The notes below the pieces were generated by a model, which saw only the letters and a program-made list of their open reading frames with translations, was not told the DNA's origin and did not search any database. From contig JAKSGN010000007.1 of NCBI GenBank assembly GCA_024180945.1, positions 3,906,001 through 3,970,000 of the forward strand: a DNA stretch of 64,000 nt, read 5' to 3'. A program made the position numbers and the translations under genes. This document shows, piece by piece, positions 38,083 through 49,113 of this stretch; position 1 is the stretch's first letter, and every line of letters begins with the position of its first letter. This DNA comes from Macrophomina tecta. Its lineage: Eukaryota; Ascomycota; Dothideomycetes; Botryosphaeriales; Botryosphaeriaceae.

Positions 38083-38636
38083 ATTGGCACTCAGGGACGA
38101 GGAAGTGAGTTTCGACGTTACAGACCTGTGGATTCCGATGGCGAGTGATCGTTCTGGTTCAGGCATCATGATGGAATTATCGACTTTGAAAATACAAACA
38201 TGCGATGGTTCCCTGGCGGCCGCCCTGTTGAGTCTAATGAATGTCTTTGAAGCCTCAACTCCAGTAGGGGGACGAATAAGGTGTTGAAGCCCAGTAGAGC
38301 TAGCCTCAGGACTAATGAATTTAACTGCATTGTTTCTGCCACGCTATTCATGTCGCGCGAGATTTTTGGGCCTGGCTAGTCATATCACCATGCCTCATGC
38401 GCACTTGAAGTACTCATCCTGATGTTACTATCAGCAATGTTACCGAAAATTTTGTGTTCAGATGACTTCAACCCCCCATGTGTGCTGCTTGCCGTGGTGC
38501 AGAGCTTTGGAGCTCTCTGATTTCGCGCGGCAAAGTCAGGGGATTGAAATTTTGATTCTCGTTAATTGAATCAGGATCCTCAATTGCCAAATTTTTCGAC
38601 AGGCTTTTGTGCCATACACTATGTTTTGATCTCATT

Positions 38637-38723
38637 CATGTGGAGTTGAGGCCATCGGCCGGACGTAAATGTCATACATTTCCTCGGACGTTTGCGTCCG
38701 GCCGATGGCCTCAACTCCACGTG
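38637..38723 (+). repeat. Hairpin element, member 1 of a local family
   Basis: An 87-bp inverted repeat. The outer arm catgtggagttgaggcc is mirrored by ggcctcaactccacgtg, and the arms continue inward through CGGCCGGACG. The inner part reads GGACGTAAATGTC on the left and GGACGTTTGCGTCC on the right. It aligns end to end with 41327-41413 and 59391-59480. It lies 326 bp past the SYS1 stop codon. Confidence 0.85.
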
Positions 38724-39048
38724 AATTCTAGCAATCAGACAATTAAGCTCCCGGGCCTTCTACCGCGCACGATCAGCAGCTTCGCCCACGCCGGGAAGAC
38801 CATTTGCTAAAACGTATGATCGGCTTCTTTGATAATGAAATCGCTGACAAGGCTGGCTGACCAGCTAGCATGACCCTTGAAAATTTGACCACTTGTAATG
38901 AAAAAGAATGCTTCCCGCGCCTTGGCCAAACTAAGATGATGCCGAACCTGCAGCGTAAAAGGGACGTGCCGATGTGCGATCGCAAGAACTAGGGTCCTGT
39001 TGTCTATTTTGCCCAAACGCCACCCAAATGCCGAAGTACAGGTTGATC

Positions 39049-39725
39049 TTACACATTCTCATCTGCTTCTTTGATTGGAACCATTTCATACTGCCCCCTT
39101 CCGCGCTCTCGGCCACGTCCGTAGCTTGCACCCTCATCTTCTTGCGAGGAGTCGGCAGGCCCATCGACACGTTTGCCGGGTCGACTGGGGCCACCACCTC
39201 CGCCGAAATTGATGGGCTGCAGTTCCCTCCACTGGCAGCTCCAGATTCCCAGAAATGTCATCAAAGCCGCGCTTGCCACTTGGACAGACCACCATAGCCA
39301 GTGCGATGGTATCGAATGCGAGTAGAGCGAGGTGACGATAAGGTGGAGGAAGTGTATTGTGAGAGCGAAGTCCAGGATGAGTTTGGACCGGGCAACAAGC
39401 AGTAGCAGGTATATGACACTAAAGAAGGAGCCACGTTAGGTACGTTTGCTGGGTATCGGTGTGTCAGGGGAGCGTACCATATCAAGCTGTTCAGCATCCA
39501 TACGAGTCCCAGCATCCAGCCAACAGTCACGTCACCGCGTAAACTGCGCCAGCTGAGTAACAGGTCGAGGCTGACATCGCGGCCGGCGACCAAGGCGGTG
39601 AAGACGATTAATATTGCGGCGGAAACATAGTAGGCGAGCTGCAGGAGCACGATCTGGGTCAAGATGCGCAACGGGGCGACATCTGCGAGCGCGCCGGGCC
39701 TTGGAGGTCGACGGCGGCGAGCCAT
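39049..39725 (-). CDS. SYS1-like Golgi integral membrane protein
   Basis: Two exons, complement(join(39049..39418,39478..39725)), 205 aa. The 59-bp intron joins LNSLI-C-VIYLLLL. SYS1 family proteins are multi-pass Golgi membrane proteins that recruit the ARF-like GTPase Arl3/ARFRP1 for trans-Golgi trafficking. Four hydrophobic segments are visible (about residues 20-42, 60-82, 90-110 and 125-145), with a conserved-looking core around LDFALTIHFLHL. The C-terminal tail is hydrophilic and rich in Gly, Arg and acidic residues. I chose the ATG at 39725 (MARRRRPPRPG) because upstream codons run into a CT-repeat region and an N-terminal extension is not expected. It is divergent from COA6, with 307 bp between starts. 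Confidence 0.92.
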
Positions 39726-40032
39726 GCGTATGCGACTATGCGAGGCACATTTGTTGAAGGACTTCGGCCAAGGGGGAGAGAGAGAGAGAGAGAGAGAGAG
39801 GTGTGAGTAGAGCGGCAGCTGGTTTGCGACAATGGAGCGTCGGCCACGCAGCACCTCCGAGAGCGCAGTCTGCTGACTTAGCCGCCCATCAGCCTCACAA
39901 GAGCAGGCAACGGCTAACGGACTGTCGGCGCCCGGGGTCTTGGCGTGTTCGTCATACCTCTACTCAAGTTCAAGCTCTGTCGCTCACTGCGCTTCTCCGC
40001 CTCCCTGTCCATCTCCCGCAGTACCACTCGCC
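39726..40032. promoter_or_regulatory. Divergent promoter region SYS1 / COA6
   Basis: 307 bp between two ATGs pointing away from each other. It contains a (GA)n microsatellite near 39777-39800 in the presumed SYS1 leader. No TATA-like box is obvious. Confidence 0.6.
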
Positions 40033-40416
40033 ATGGGTTGGTTCTCCTCCTCGACACCTGCCGGCCCTAAGCCTTCCTCTGACGGGGCTTTCGAGGCTCC
40101 CGACCGTTCCAGTCGCGTGCAATGTTGGGAGGCGCGCGATGCCTTCTTCCAATGCCTGGACCGCCACAACATCATCGACAGTGTCACCAACAAGGACGAG
40201 GCCGCTGCTCACTGTGGCCGTGAGGACAAGAAATTTGCGCAGAACTGTGCCAGCAGCTGGGTGAGCTGTCACATGCCGAACTCCTGGGCGTAAGGTACTA
40301 ATACTACATAGGTGCAGTATTTCAAGAAGAGACGAGTCGTCGATCACAAGAAAGAGCAAACGCTGAAACAACTTCAGGCTGAAGGCGCGAAACCGCTGCC
40401 GCAGAATCAGGCTTGA
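40033..40416 (+). CDS. Cytochrome c oxidase assembly factor 6 (COA6)
   Basis: Two exons, join(40033..40260,40312..40416), 110 aa. The 51-bp intron has a canonical TACTAAT-type branch site and CATAG acceptor, and joins ASSW to VQYFKKRR. It shows the diagnostic COA6 pair of motifs: C-x9-C (CWEARDAFFQC) and C-x10-C (CGREDKKFAQNC), followed by W-V-Q-Y-F-K-K-R-R. Such twin-Cys proteins work in the mitochondrial intermembrane space, helping deliver copper to the Cox2 CuA site of complex IV. The usual size is about 80-125 aa. It shares a divergent upstream region with SYS1. Confidence 0.95.
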
Positions 40417-41650
40417 TGGAAGTGGGGCGCATTGTACGAGTACCGAAATGCAGCAAGCAATCTGTAAGGAATCTCTCCTCGAATATGGCTGGGCCGTGTG
40501 GGATTGTAGCATCTTTATTATGTGGCGAAGGGCGACTGCCTGGATGCGGGAGGTTTCTTCTCGAATTTTTTGTCTGAAACTCAAGCACGCTGCGGCAGCG
40601 GCGGACGTGGCGCCAGTGACAAGTCGCCGGCCGGCAACCGGGCTGTCGCTGGCCTCGGGGCTGCATGCCTTCTTGTGCCCGCGACACTCAGCAACGGCGG
40701 CAAGATGGCCAAATCAACCCGCGGCTGGATGCAGTATCACGATCCTGTGCATGCGAAAGCCCTCGCTATGCGGAATAACTTCCGCCGAATATGCAGCCGC
40801 GGCACTATCTAAGTTACGCCTACGCATGCATGGCTGAAGGAAAATACCCGAGATCCTGCATCCGTTCCATCTACCGGGCCGTCAGATACTACTTGATTCA
40901 CGACCACGGGATAGGCCATGATCCTCCGCATTCCGTGCGAGCGCGCTGCCTGTGGCCACAGGTTTGGGCGCTTGCTGTCAGCCACCAGGCCAGCCATCAG
41001 GCCAGCCGTCTTCTGGCAAGTATAAAAACGGTCAGAGGGGTTCCGAACCTTATCTCAAGGGAGTGGCAGGGTGGCGGCACAGCGGTGACAGGAGCGGGGC
41101 TCGGGGAATAGGCTTACGATCCGCTCGTCGGTCGGACAAGATCATCTGTGCCCCTGTTCTGCAGTGCCGACGCCACTACTTCAGACTGGACACTTTGCCC
41201 TTGCGTCACGCTAAACCCCTTAAACAGCCGCGCAGACGCCGGATGACGTGAAGCCAAAAGCTTGGAGTCCATCTCATCACTCTTGGAGGATGGGACATCC
41301 GAAATATGTGCAAGGCAAGACATGCACATGTGGAGTTGAAGCAGTCATCCGAATGCGAACGTCGTCAGCCTTATTAGACGTTCGCGCCTGAATGACTGCT
41401 TCAATCGCACTTTGGTGATCTGTATCAAGGCTTTGCTATTGCAGGAGTAGATCTGAAGACTCGATTGTTTCGCGTGGCAGGAGTACCGACCATTTGGAAT
41501 CGAATTAATTGCAAGATTTGGCCCACGACCGAAAAGAGAGCGCCAGCGCCTGAACTTTGAGATCTTGGCATGATGACGCTAGAAATGACCGAAACAACCC
41601 ATTTCATCTGCATGACGCTGGCCGGTGAAATATCTCATCCCCCGCTGACA
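40417..41650. other. Convergent intergenic region COA6 / PARG-like gene
   Basis: About 1.2 kb holding the 3' flanks of two convergent genes. Short overlapping frames on both strands show no family signal. It contains the second hairpin element at 41327-41413. Confidence 0.6.
41327..41413 (+). repeat. Hairpin element, member 2 of a local family
   Basis: An inverted repeat of about 87 bp. It starts catgtggagttgaagcagtc and ends gactgcttcaatcgcac, with inner arms GCGAACGTC and GACGTTCGC. The first 16 bases match member 1 except at one position. It lies 238 bp past the stop codon of the PARG-like gene. Confidence 0.85.
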
Positions 41651-42607
41651 CTATCGGTATGCAGTCCTGAAGACGTTGGAGGGATCAAACTCACGTCTGA
41701 ATATCTCGTACTCGGAAGTGCCCCCCTTGGTGTTTCCCGGCTGGTTTGTCTCGATGGCGAAAACAACATTGACAAACGCACCCTGGAACTCTTTTTCGTG
41801 GAACAGTAGGCTTTTCCACATCCTTGCCACCTCCGCAGCAGGGTTGCGGAAGATAGGACCAACGCCAAATGCACCCAAACAGATATCTCTGTGCTCCCAA
41901 GCAGCAGCGATACGCAAGACGGCGCGCATCTTGTCGAGCATGAGCTCTCGCTCCTGCTCAAATGAGTATTGCGTACTGGTTTCGTCGAGCTTTGGTCGCC
42001 GTACAGGGGCAACCGAGATGACAGGCAAGGCTCTGAATTCCCTCCAGAGCTGGTATGATTCTGGCCCATCTCGATAAACAACTGCGTAGAATTAGTGAGC
42101 ATCCTTGCGGTCTGCATGCGTGTGAACTTCTTTACTGGCCTGTCACTTACCAACGGATGGGGAATATATGCCGCCTCTTTGTGGTATGGGATAATGGCCG
42201 TGGCCAGCAGACGAGTAACCTGACCAAGGGGTGACCAACGTATGGACGAGGTTACTTCTCCGTGCGAAGCATTCCTCTGGGGCAAGCAGGCCGGATTCCC
42301 AGTCACCCCCTGCACGCTTCTCGTTGGCCATGTTGACAACAGGCACGCGTTTCGCTGAAGATGATATCGTGCCGTTCTGGCGACCGTACTGATACCAATC
42401 AAGGGCAACATCAACTGGATCGCCGTCTATGACGGCAACACGCAGCCTCTGCTTTGATTTGACATCCGGTCGAACGGGGTACTCGGCGCTGTCTGAGACG
42501 AGGATGGACCGCGCGGGATATTCGGGCATGCGTTTCTCAATGTAGGGAATATAGGTCTTCTTGGCTTCGGCCGCGATCTCCGAAGGTTTGGGTTTTGCCT
42601 GAGGCAT
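41651..42607 (-). CDS. PARG-like macrodomain protein (TIGR02452 / microbial-type PARG family)
   Basis: Two exons, complement(join(41651..42081,42151..42607)), 295 aa. The 69-bp intron contains CTCACTAAT near its acceptor and joins YSPSV to VYRDGPES. Family features: V-N-M-A-N-E-x-R-A-G-G-D-W at about residues 90-102, then L-L-A-P-E-E-C-F-A-R-R-S-N-L, a later Y-S-P-x-V-x-V-Y-R-D-G segment, and C-L-G-A-F-G-V-G-P-I-F-R-N-P near the C-terminus, typical of this macrodomain-related fold. Family members hydrolyse ADP-ribose polymers or related ADP-ribosyl bonds. Here the usual Q-E-E catalytic triplet reads P-E-E, so activity is uncertain. The gene is convergent with COA6 and divergent from the tRNA synthetase. 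Confidence 0.85.
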
Positions 42608-43807
42608 ATTGGAATCCGACTTTCGCAGGAGAATGTTCTTGGAGCCGAGGGAGGGTGGGGAGGAAAGAGGGAAAAGCGTAGTAAGGTATCCCGAAGGCAG
42701 CTATATGTGTCGACGGGATGGTTTCGCAGAATAGAAGGTAAGGAGCTTATGTGGAATATGGCAACCGACACCAGTAAGGTGGTATAGCAGCAGAGAGCAG
42801 CGAATGGGAAGACAACGCGCACCGTCCGACTGGCGATGTAATGACGCATTGGATGCTTGTGCGGCTGACAGCGCAGGGCCACCCATCGGATCTTGATACT
42901 GTACCTGTGTCCCAGAATCTGCACAACGGCCTTCAGCGAAGCTTTCCCAGGCATAGGACGCCGTGGCTGCACGCAAGCAGAGGTCCCGCATCGGTAGGGC
43001 GTGGCGAGACGGCAAACAGCAGCATAGGGACGACGTGTGTCAATGAACTTGAAGCGTGCAGACCGGGGTCCCAGAAGAAGGAAAGACGATCGTAGAATCC
43101 TGGCAATAGTGATCATAGATCTGAACCAGATGGTGGTACTTGCAGCGCGGGAGGACGGGTTGGGAGCTAATTAGCAGGAAGCCAGGCGCAGGCAGGAGAT
43201 ACACGAGGACTTTTGCAGGACAGATCATGCAGCCGGCAGCGACACGTCCACCGCCGACTGCCGTGCGAGGAGGCGGCGCTGCTGGAGGCGGCGAGCTGCT
43301 TGGCCAGGACGGTCGGGGGTGAGTTCGCTGCGGGACGCCACGACTTGACTGCGCCGCTTTCAGCCCTGCCAGATGTCGGCAGTGACGCCGGGCCGGCAGC
43401 TGGGCGCCGCTGATGTTGGGCTGGCTCCAGCTCGCAGCGGCCGGGCCGATGGACGATGCTGCGATGGAGACCTGGCGAGGGCGCTGGGCGGCGGAAGATG
43501 TTGGGCGAGGCGTGCAACACGGTCTGGTCGGCGCATGTCTGTAGCTGTGCGACGCAGCGAAACACGAACCACGGCGACAGCAGAGAGGCGACGTCGTACG
43601 CAGGAACGAACACGTTGTTTGGGCGGGCGCATGCGGGCTGGCCGCGGTGTTGGCAGGCGCTGGAGAGGACCCCTGCCGTGTTTCGGCCGCGCTCGGCGGC
43701 GTCGCTTGTTGGGCGCCGTCTCTCGACCTGCAGGAACAGCATCAGCTCTGCTTCCAGCACCCTCTGTCGCCCGCCGCCCCCGAAGCCCCCTCGCTGCTGC
43801 CTCAGCC
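42608..43807. promoter_or_regulatory. Divergent intergenic region PARG-like / mitochondrial AsnRS
   Basis: 1.2 kb between two divergent starts. The right part (from about 43.2 kb) is very GC-rich, so long open frames occur on both strands by chance; none shows recognisable protein features. No other gene is supported. Confidence 0.5.
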
Positions 43808-45517
43808 ATGGTGCCAGCCCGCCTGCTGCTGCCGCGCCCGCAGTGCCTGCTGCCCGCAGTGCCATCTCACACTGTGCGACTCGCCTCGTCTGTGGCCCGC
43901 CTGCTGGCCGGCCCGCGCCAGGGCGAGCGCGTCAGCGTCGACGGCTGGGTGCGCTCCGTCCGCAAGCAGAAGCGCATTGCTTTTGCTGCCGTGGGCGACG
44001 GCTCTTCACTGGCCCCGTTGCAGGTTGTCCTGAGTCCGGAGCAGGCCGCAGGGTGAGTAGGTGAGCTCTGCCAGTGCGCGTCCGCCATGCCAGCCCGCTG
44101 ACTGTCCAGCCTCTCGACCGGTGCCGCTGTCTCCATCCAAGGCGAGTGGCAGGAGTGTCCGCCTGGGAAGCAGCAGTCTCACGAGCTACATGCCCGCAGC
44201 GTGCGAGTCTTGGGCCAGAACGATGCTGCTGTGAGTAACGGAGAGGCCGCAGTACCCACCCACCTGCTGATTGTTGCTCCACCGCAGGCATATCCTTTGC
44301 AGAAAAAGTATCACAGTCCGGAGTTCCTGAGGACCATGCCCCATCTGCGTACACGAACCCCCTTCAATTCCTTGCTGCTGCGTCTCCGCTCGCAGGTCAT
44401 TGCCCACGTCACAGCTTTTTTCGCCAAGCACGACTTTGTCCAGACCCACCCCCCCATCATCACCTCCTCTGATTGCGAAGGTGCCGGCGAGGTCTTCTCC
44501 GTTCTGCCGCAATCTGAGCTGGCCGTGGCGCCCACTTCCGACCATGGGTCTAACTCCCCCGAGCATTTTTTTCGCTCTCCCAAGTATTTAACCGTGTCCT
44601 CCCAACTTCATCTGGAAGCATTGGCTCAGTCTGTCGGGAAGGTCTGGACTCTTTCGCCCACGTTTCGAGCGGAGAAGAGTGACACGCCCCGCCACTTGAG
44701 CGAGTTCTACATGCTCGAAGCGGAAGCCTGCTTTGTTGAGAAGCTCGATGATGTGATGGACATCGTCGAGGATCTGATACGGGATATCGCCACCAACTTA
44801 ACAAATTCAATCGTCGGCAAAGAACTTCTCTTGGCCAGATCTGCAGAATGTTCGAAGGATGATGAGGCACCCAGCGTCACGTCAAATGCCTTAGTACAGA
44901 GGTGGGAAGGACTTTGCAAGGGGCCATGGCCCCGGATAACTTACTCAGAGGCAGTAACCAAGCTCCAACAGGCCGAAGCCGCTGGCTCTGTGAGCTTCGA
45001 CTTTAAGCCTTCCTTCGAAGACGGATTGCAGGCAGAGCACGAAAGATTCTTGGCAGAAAATGTTGGGCAAGGTGGTCCGGTGTTCGTAACCGATTATCCC
45101 CGCGCGGTGAAACCGTTTTACATGGCTCCCTCAACCCAGGCACCTGGGAAAGATACGGTTTCTTGTTTCGATCTGCTGGTACCAGAGGTATGCGAACTGG
45201 TCGGTGGGTCGATGCGTGAGCATCGTCTGCCCGAATTGCTAATTGCAATGGATTCCCACGGCTTGCAAAGGCCAAACCAGCTCAAAGCCGCCATGTCAGT
45301 ATCTGGAACTGCCCTTGGAGCTGGTGACGGTTCAGACCCTGGTATATCGGATGCCTCTAGCGACCTGCAGTGGTATACGGATTTGCGCAGATTCGGCAGT
45401 GTCCCCCATGGCGGATTTGGCATTGGTTTCGACAGACTCCTCCTATACCTCTCCGGTGCCTCCAACATCCGGGATGTTGTCGGATTCCCTAGATGGTATC
45501 AGCGTTGCGACTGCTGA
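43808..45517 (+). CDS. Asparaginyl-tRNA synthetase, mitochondrial (SLM5/NARS2-like)
   Basis: Three exons, join(43808..44052,44110..44230,44288..45517), 531 aa. It charges mitochondrial tRNA-Asn. Order: an Arg/Leu/Ser-rich N-terminus suited to mitochondrial import (residues 1-35), an OB-fold anticodon-binding domain (G-x-W-V-R-S-V-R-K-Q-K about 43-55; S-I-Q-G-E-W about 90), Y-P-L-Q-K-K, then the class II catalytic core with motif 2 (F-R-A-E-K-S-D-T-P-R-H-L-S-E-F-Y-M-L-E-A-E) and motif 3 (G-F-G-I-G-F-D-R-L-L-L-Y). It ends in N-I-R-D-V-V-x-F-P-R as in the family. The second intron (44231-44287) is 57 bp without stops, so retention would keep the frame; I removed it because YPLQKK then follows directly. 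Confidence 0.93.
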
Positions 45518-45551
45518 AGCAGCCTTGCCCACCATTTGAGTCGTCGTATAT

Positions 45552-45718
45552 ATGGAGTCGCGTCGGGCATACAGCACCAACGTTATCAAGGTCGTGCTAC
45601 TGCTCTTGTCATATCACATTCTCGGTAGTGAGCCAAGCGATGGTGAGTCGACAGCAGCTGAGTGACGCGAAATTCCTGATTCCATCCTGCTACTCACACA
45701 GGTACGCCTGTGACCTAA
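45552..45718 (+). CDS. Possible small single-pass membrane protein (unknown)
   Basis: Candidate spliced ORF, join(45552..45642,45702..45718), 35 aa, starting M-E-S-R-R-A-Y-S-T-N. A hydrophobic stretch of about 14 residues (VIKVVLLLLSYHIL) follows, then a short polar tail ending T-P-V-T. The putative 59-bp intron has a strong GTGAGT donor and an ACACAG acceptor, and splicing preserves the frame to a stop. It begins only 34 bp after the AsnRS stop on the same strand, so it may simply be 3' UTR of that gene. I do not recognise a family. Confidence 0.3.
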
Positions 45719-46879
45719 CTCCGCACCAAAGTATCCTGGATATCCATCAAGGGCGTCGCGCGCACATTCTTGTCTTGCGGCTCGATTGTATCAAAAGAAC
45801 ATTTAAAATCTCACTCTCCATCTAGACTTTCATTGGTCCGGTGCTTTGTATGCACTAGTTGCGGTGGTGTTGATACACCTGTGGCATGCTGAAAGACACA
45901 GACGCGTCACAGCATCAGAACAGTCTAACGGATCACAGTCGCGTTTCTCCCACATTTAGTCTTCAACTTAGGAATGGACTCATTCCTAATTCCGCCTAGA
46001 ACTCTTCGCCAGCGAATAACAGGAAAGTCGAGCAGGTGCTTAAGCGGTTTGTACTCGAGTCTGAGGATGCAGACACGAAATAACACAGATAATGGTGCAT
46101 ACTCGACACGTACTTGTAGTCTACCAACCCAACCCTTCTTCTCTTCGCCTGGCCGATGTCGCATATGAAAAGGGAGTTCCTTGTGCAGGAGTGAGTCTCG
46201 ATCGCTTGGCCAATTCTTCGTTCAGAATCATCAAATCTTCTTGGACTGATTGGAACCTTGCAGGAGGGAAGCGCAGCATCAGACGTCGAGAGGCCTCAGA
46301 CTCGGAAAGTGGACAATTCAACACTATTGGAGTTGTATGCGACTAAGTTTTGGGTGCTTGGAAAAGACAAAGCAGAAGACGTTGGGGCGAGAGGTGGACG
46401 ATGGAAAGCTTAGCGGCGGGTGAGCTCAGCGGCGGTGGTTGGGCGGGAGACTAGGCTGATGTGGCTATCTCCGCGGGTCGCAAAGCTCCAAGGTGGCGTA
46501 TCCTTCTGACGCAACGCAAGCGGCGAGCCACACTGGCAGAAACAAAGATAGAGGGGCTCCGTAGCTTTAACCACGCAGCTGCGCAGTCGTGGGCAGTGAT
46601 TTGTGAGGTTGGGGGGTCTGGAATCTAGGATAATCATTAAACGAGGCTAGCGCCGAGGATAGCTTTCGCTTTCTCTCCGGCAGCGCCCAGCTTAAACAAA
46701 AGTACCCTGCCCATTGACACTCCCAACACCTCTTCCGCCGGACTATTCGCCCGAGCAGATCGTGCGCTAATCCAGCCCGCCGGCCTCATTGCTGCCATCG
46801 CTCGCGATCATCCATCCCGCAGTTTCCCGCAAGCACCGCAACCATAGCTACCGAACGGACGCCAGGCGTGGTGGCTTAT
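45719..46879. other. Intergenic region upstream of mitoferrin gene
   Basis: About 1.15 kb without a supported gene. Short frames on both strands around 45.9-46.35 kb overlap each other and show no domain. The last few hundred bases should contain the promoter and leader of the carrier gene. Confidence 0.5.
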
Positions 46880-48198
46880 ATGGCCGCTCACGATAGAGTA
46901 CCCGCTCCTGTAGAAGAAGTTGAATACGAGTAGGTTCACTCCATGGTGCGCCCTCCAGCTCCGCCAGTACTGACATGGCTCAGCTATGAATCGCTGCCGC
47001 CCAATTACTCACTCACGGCGAACATGCTCGCGGGCGCGTTCGCCGGCATCGCCGTACGCCGCCACACCACTGAATAGGAGAGCGCATGTACTGAACTGGC
47101 GTAGGAGCACTCGGTCATGTACCCGATCGACTTGCTGAAGGTAAGTTGGAGCTTCTTGCGCTGCTCAGAGCTGGCTTGCTGACAATGCCATGCCTCAGAC
47201 CCGAATGCAAGTGGCCAACCCCTCGCCGGCGGCAGTCTATACCGGGATCTCAAATGCTATGATCACGATAACAAGACTGGAGGGTTTCCGGACGCTGTGG
47301 CGCGGTGTGTCAAGCGTGGTTATGGGGGCTGGTGGGTTGCAGCACACGCGCGCAAAGAGGAGACGGCCGGCTCACAATTTGCAGGGCCCGCACATGCCGT
47401 GTACTTCGCGACCTACGAGGCCGTCAAGCACGCCGCTGGAGGAAACGAGGGTGGGAAAGAGGAGCACCACCCTTTTGCTGCTGGTATGCCGAGATCGCAG
47501 CACTGGAACACGCCAAGCACGCTGACCGATGAATTGCAGCTCTCAGCGGCGCAGCTGCCACGATTGCCAGCGACGCCCTGATGAACCCTTTCGATGGTAA
47601 GGACACTAGGGAGAGCGCCACGGCATATGCTGACGCATACGGTCACAGTGATTAAGCAACGCATGCAACTCCACGGCTCAACGTATAAGTCCTTTCCGGA
47701 CTGTGCGAAATCGGTGCTCCGACACGAGGGCATTGGGGCCTTCTACGTCTCCTACCCAACCACGCTGTGCATGACAGTCCCCTTCACCGCGCTGCAGTTC
47801 GTCGCTTACGAGTCGCTATCGAAGACGATGAACCCGACGGGCCGATGGGATCCCTACACGCACTGCACGGCTGGAGGGCTGGCAGGCGGTCTGGCGGCTG
47901 GTGTTACGACGCCGCTCGATGTCATCAAGACACTGTTGCAGACCCGTGGCTCGGCGACCGATCCCGAACTTCGGAACGTCAGGGGTCTGTGGCATGCCGC
48001 CACCATCATCAAGCGGCGCGAGGGCTTGGGTGGTTTCTTCAAAGGCCTCAAACCTAGAATTGTGACGACGATGCCGAGCACGGCCATCTGCTGGTAAGAC
48101 GCAGCTGTTCGGGCGAGGGCAGGACAGCATGCTGACAGCCACACAGGACTGCATACGAAATGGCAAAGGCTTTCTTCATCGCGCAAAATACGGAGTAG
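46880..48198 (+). CDS. Mitochondrial iron carrier, mitoferrin (MRS3/MRS4-like)
   Basis: Eight exons, join(46880..46929,46984..47053,47105..47140,47199..47331,47385..47483,47540..47596,47649..48093,48147..48198), 313 aa. All introns are GT-AG, about 51-58 bp, and keep the frame. It has the threefold repeat of mitochondrial carriers with signatures P-I-D-L-L-K-T-R, P-F-D-V-I-K-Q-R and P-L-D-V-I-K-T. The N-terminal V-E-E-V-E-Y-D-Y-E-S-L-P-P-N and G-A-F-A-G-I-A-E-H-S-V-M-Y-P are typical of mitoferrins, which carry Fe2+ across the inner membrane for haem and Fe-S synthesis. Exon 1 must end at GA|GTAGGT, because reading on gives a stop. Length matches the family (about 300-315 aa). Confidence 0.93.
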
Positions 48199-49113
48199 AC
48201 AGGCGCAGAGGGGCACATAGGAGGCATTGGCGCTCCAAAGATGGCTCTCGTGAGGATTATCTGGGAGGCCTGGTTGTATATCTTGCTCGGGGAGCTGCTT
48301 GAGAGACAGCAGCTTTTTTATTTCCTTCCTCTCAGTGGGCATAGAGAGGGTCAGGCAAGGCTGGGTGTTCATCTAGGCGTTCTTGAGCTCTTCCCCACGG
48401 CAACGGGGGCACAAAATCTGTAGCATATGTACGATTGAAAAGACCGAAGGGCGCACTTTTCCGCCAGGAGCGAGTTCGGCGTCGGGCGGCGGACATGAAG
48501 GTGCAGCGTTTGTCTGCGGCGTAGCGAGCGATTTGCAGCAGGGATACGAGTAATGCTGCAGGCCGATGGCGGTGCGCTCAAATGCGAGGCAGAGCGTGGA
48601 GGACGCCGCCGCGTGCGGCTCTGCCTCTGCCTTTGCATCTTTTCTCCTCTCCCACACGCCAGCCGTCGGTGTCCTTGCCGTGGCCGGTGACCACGCCGTT
48701 GATGACATACATGGGTCGTCGGTGGCCAGCGTGCTGCAGAATGCGCGCGCGAGAGAGCCAAGGTCCCGGCACCCCCGCGCGGTGCGTTCGCTCGCGTTTT
48801 TGGCCAGGGCGGCGGCGAGACAATCGATAAGTGAGGGCCGACGTTCGCCGGGGCTGCGCGCGCTTCGCGAAACAACCTGCATACCTTACATTGGACCAAG
48901 ACGTCTTGTGAGAGGTCGATGTTGGCGCACGCTCGTCGCGCACGCCATCCAGTGCACCAACCCGCCGCCCGCTTGCAGAGCCGCTGCGCGCCTGTTGTCC
49001 GCTAGCTGCCCGCATTCCGCCAGCCACAGTCGTCCTACGTCAGACGCCGACCGCAGCACAATACCAACACCATCGCCCACTCTCGCAGCGCCAACGAGTC
49101 TCGCACGCCCTCC
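48199..49113. other. Intergenic region between mitoferrin and AAA ATPase genes
   Basis: About 0.9 kb, GC-rich. Three minus-strand open frames overlap one another and two plus-strand frames. None has recognisable motifs and I cannot support a gene. It contains the upstream region of the AAA ATPase. Confidence 0.5.

Larger units (their letters stand above)
36763..39048. other. Intergenic region between TFIIIC subunit and SYS1
   Basis: About 2.3 kb with no convincing gene; open frames here are short, overlap on both strands and lack family features. It holds the TFIIIC upstream region on its left side, a 14-bp tandem duplication at 38055-38082, and a hairpin element at 38637-38723 on the SYS1 side. 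Confidence 0.6.

Noticed and set aside
43167..43865. 232-codon minus-strand frame overlapping the AsnRS 5' end
   Set aside because: Low-complexity Ala/Arg-rich frame in a very GC-rich leader, antisense to coding sequence.
48369..49027. Three overlapping minus-strand frames of about 150-176 codons
   Set aside because: GC-rich sequence gives long frames in all three registers; compositions are Arg/Pro/Ser-rich with no motif, and plus-strand frames are equally long.
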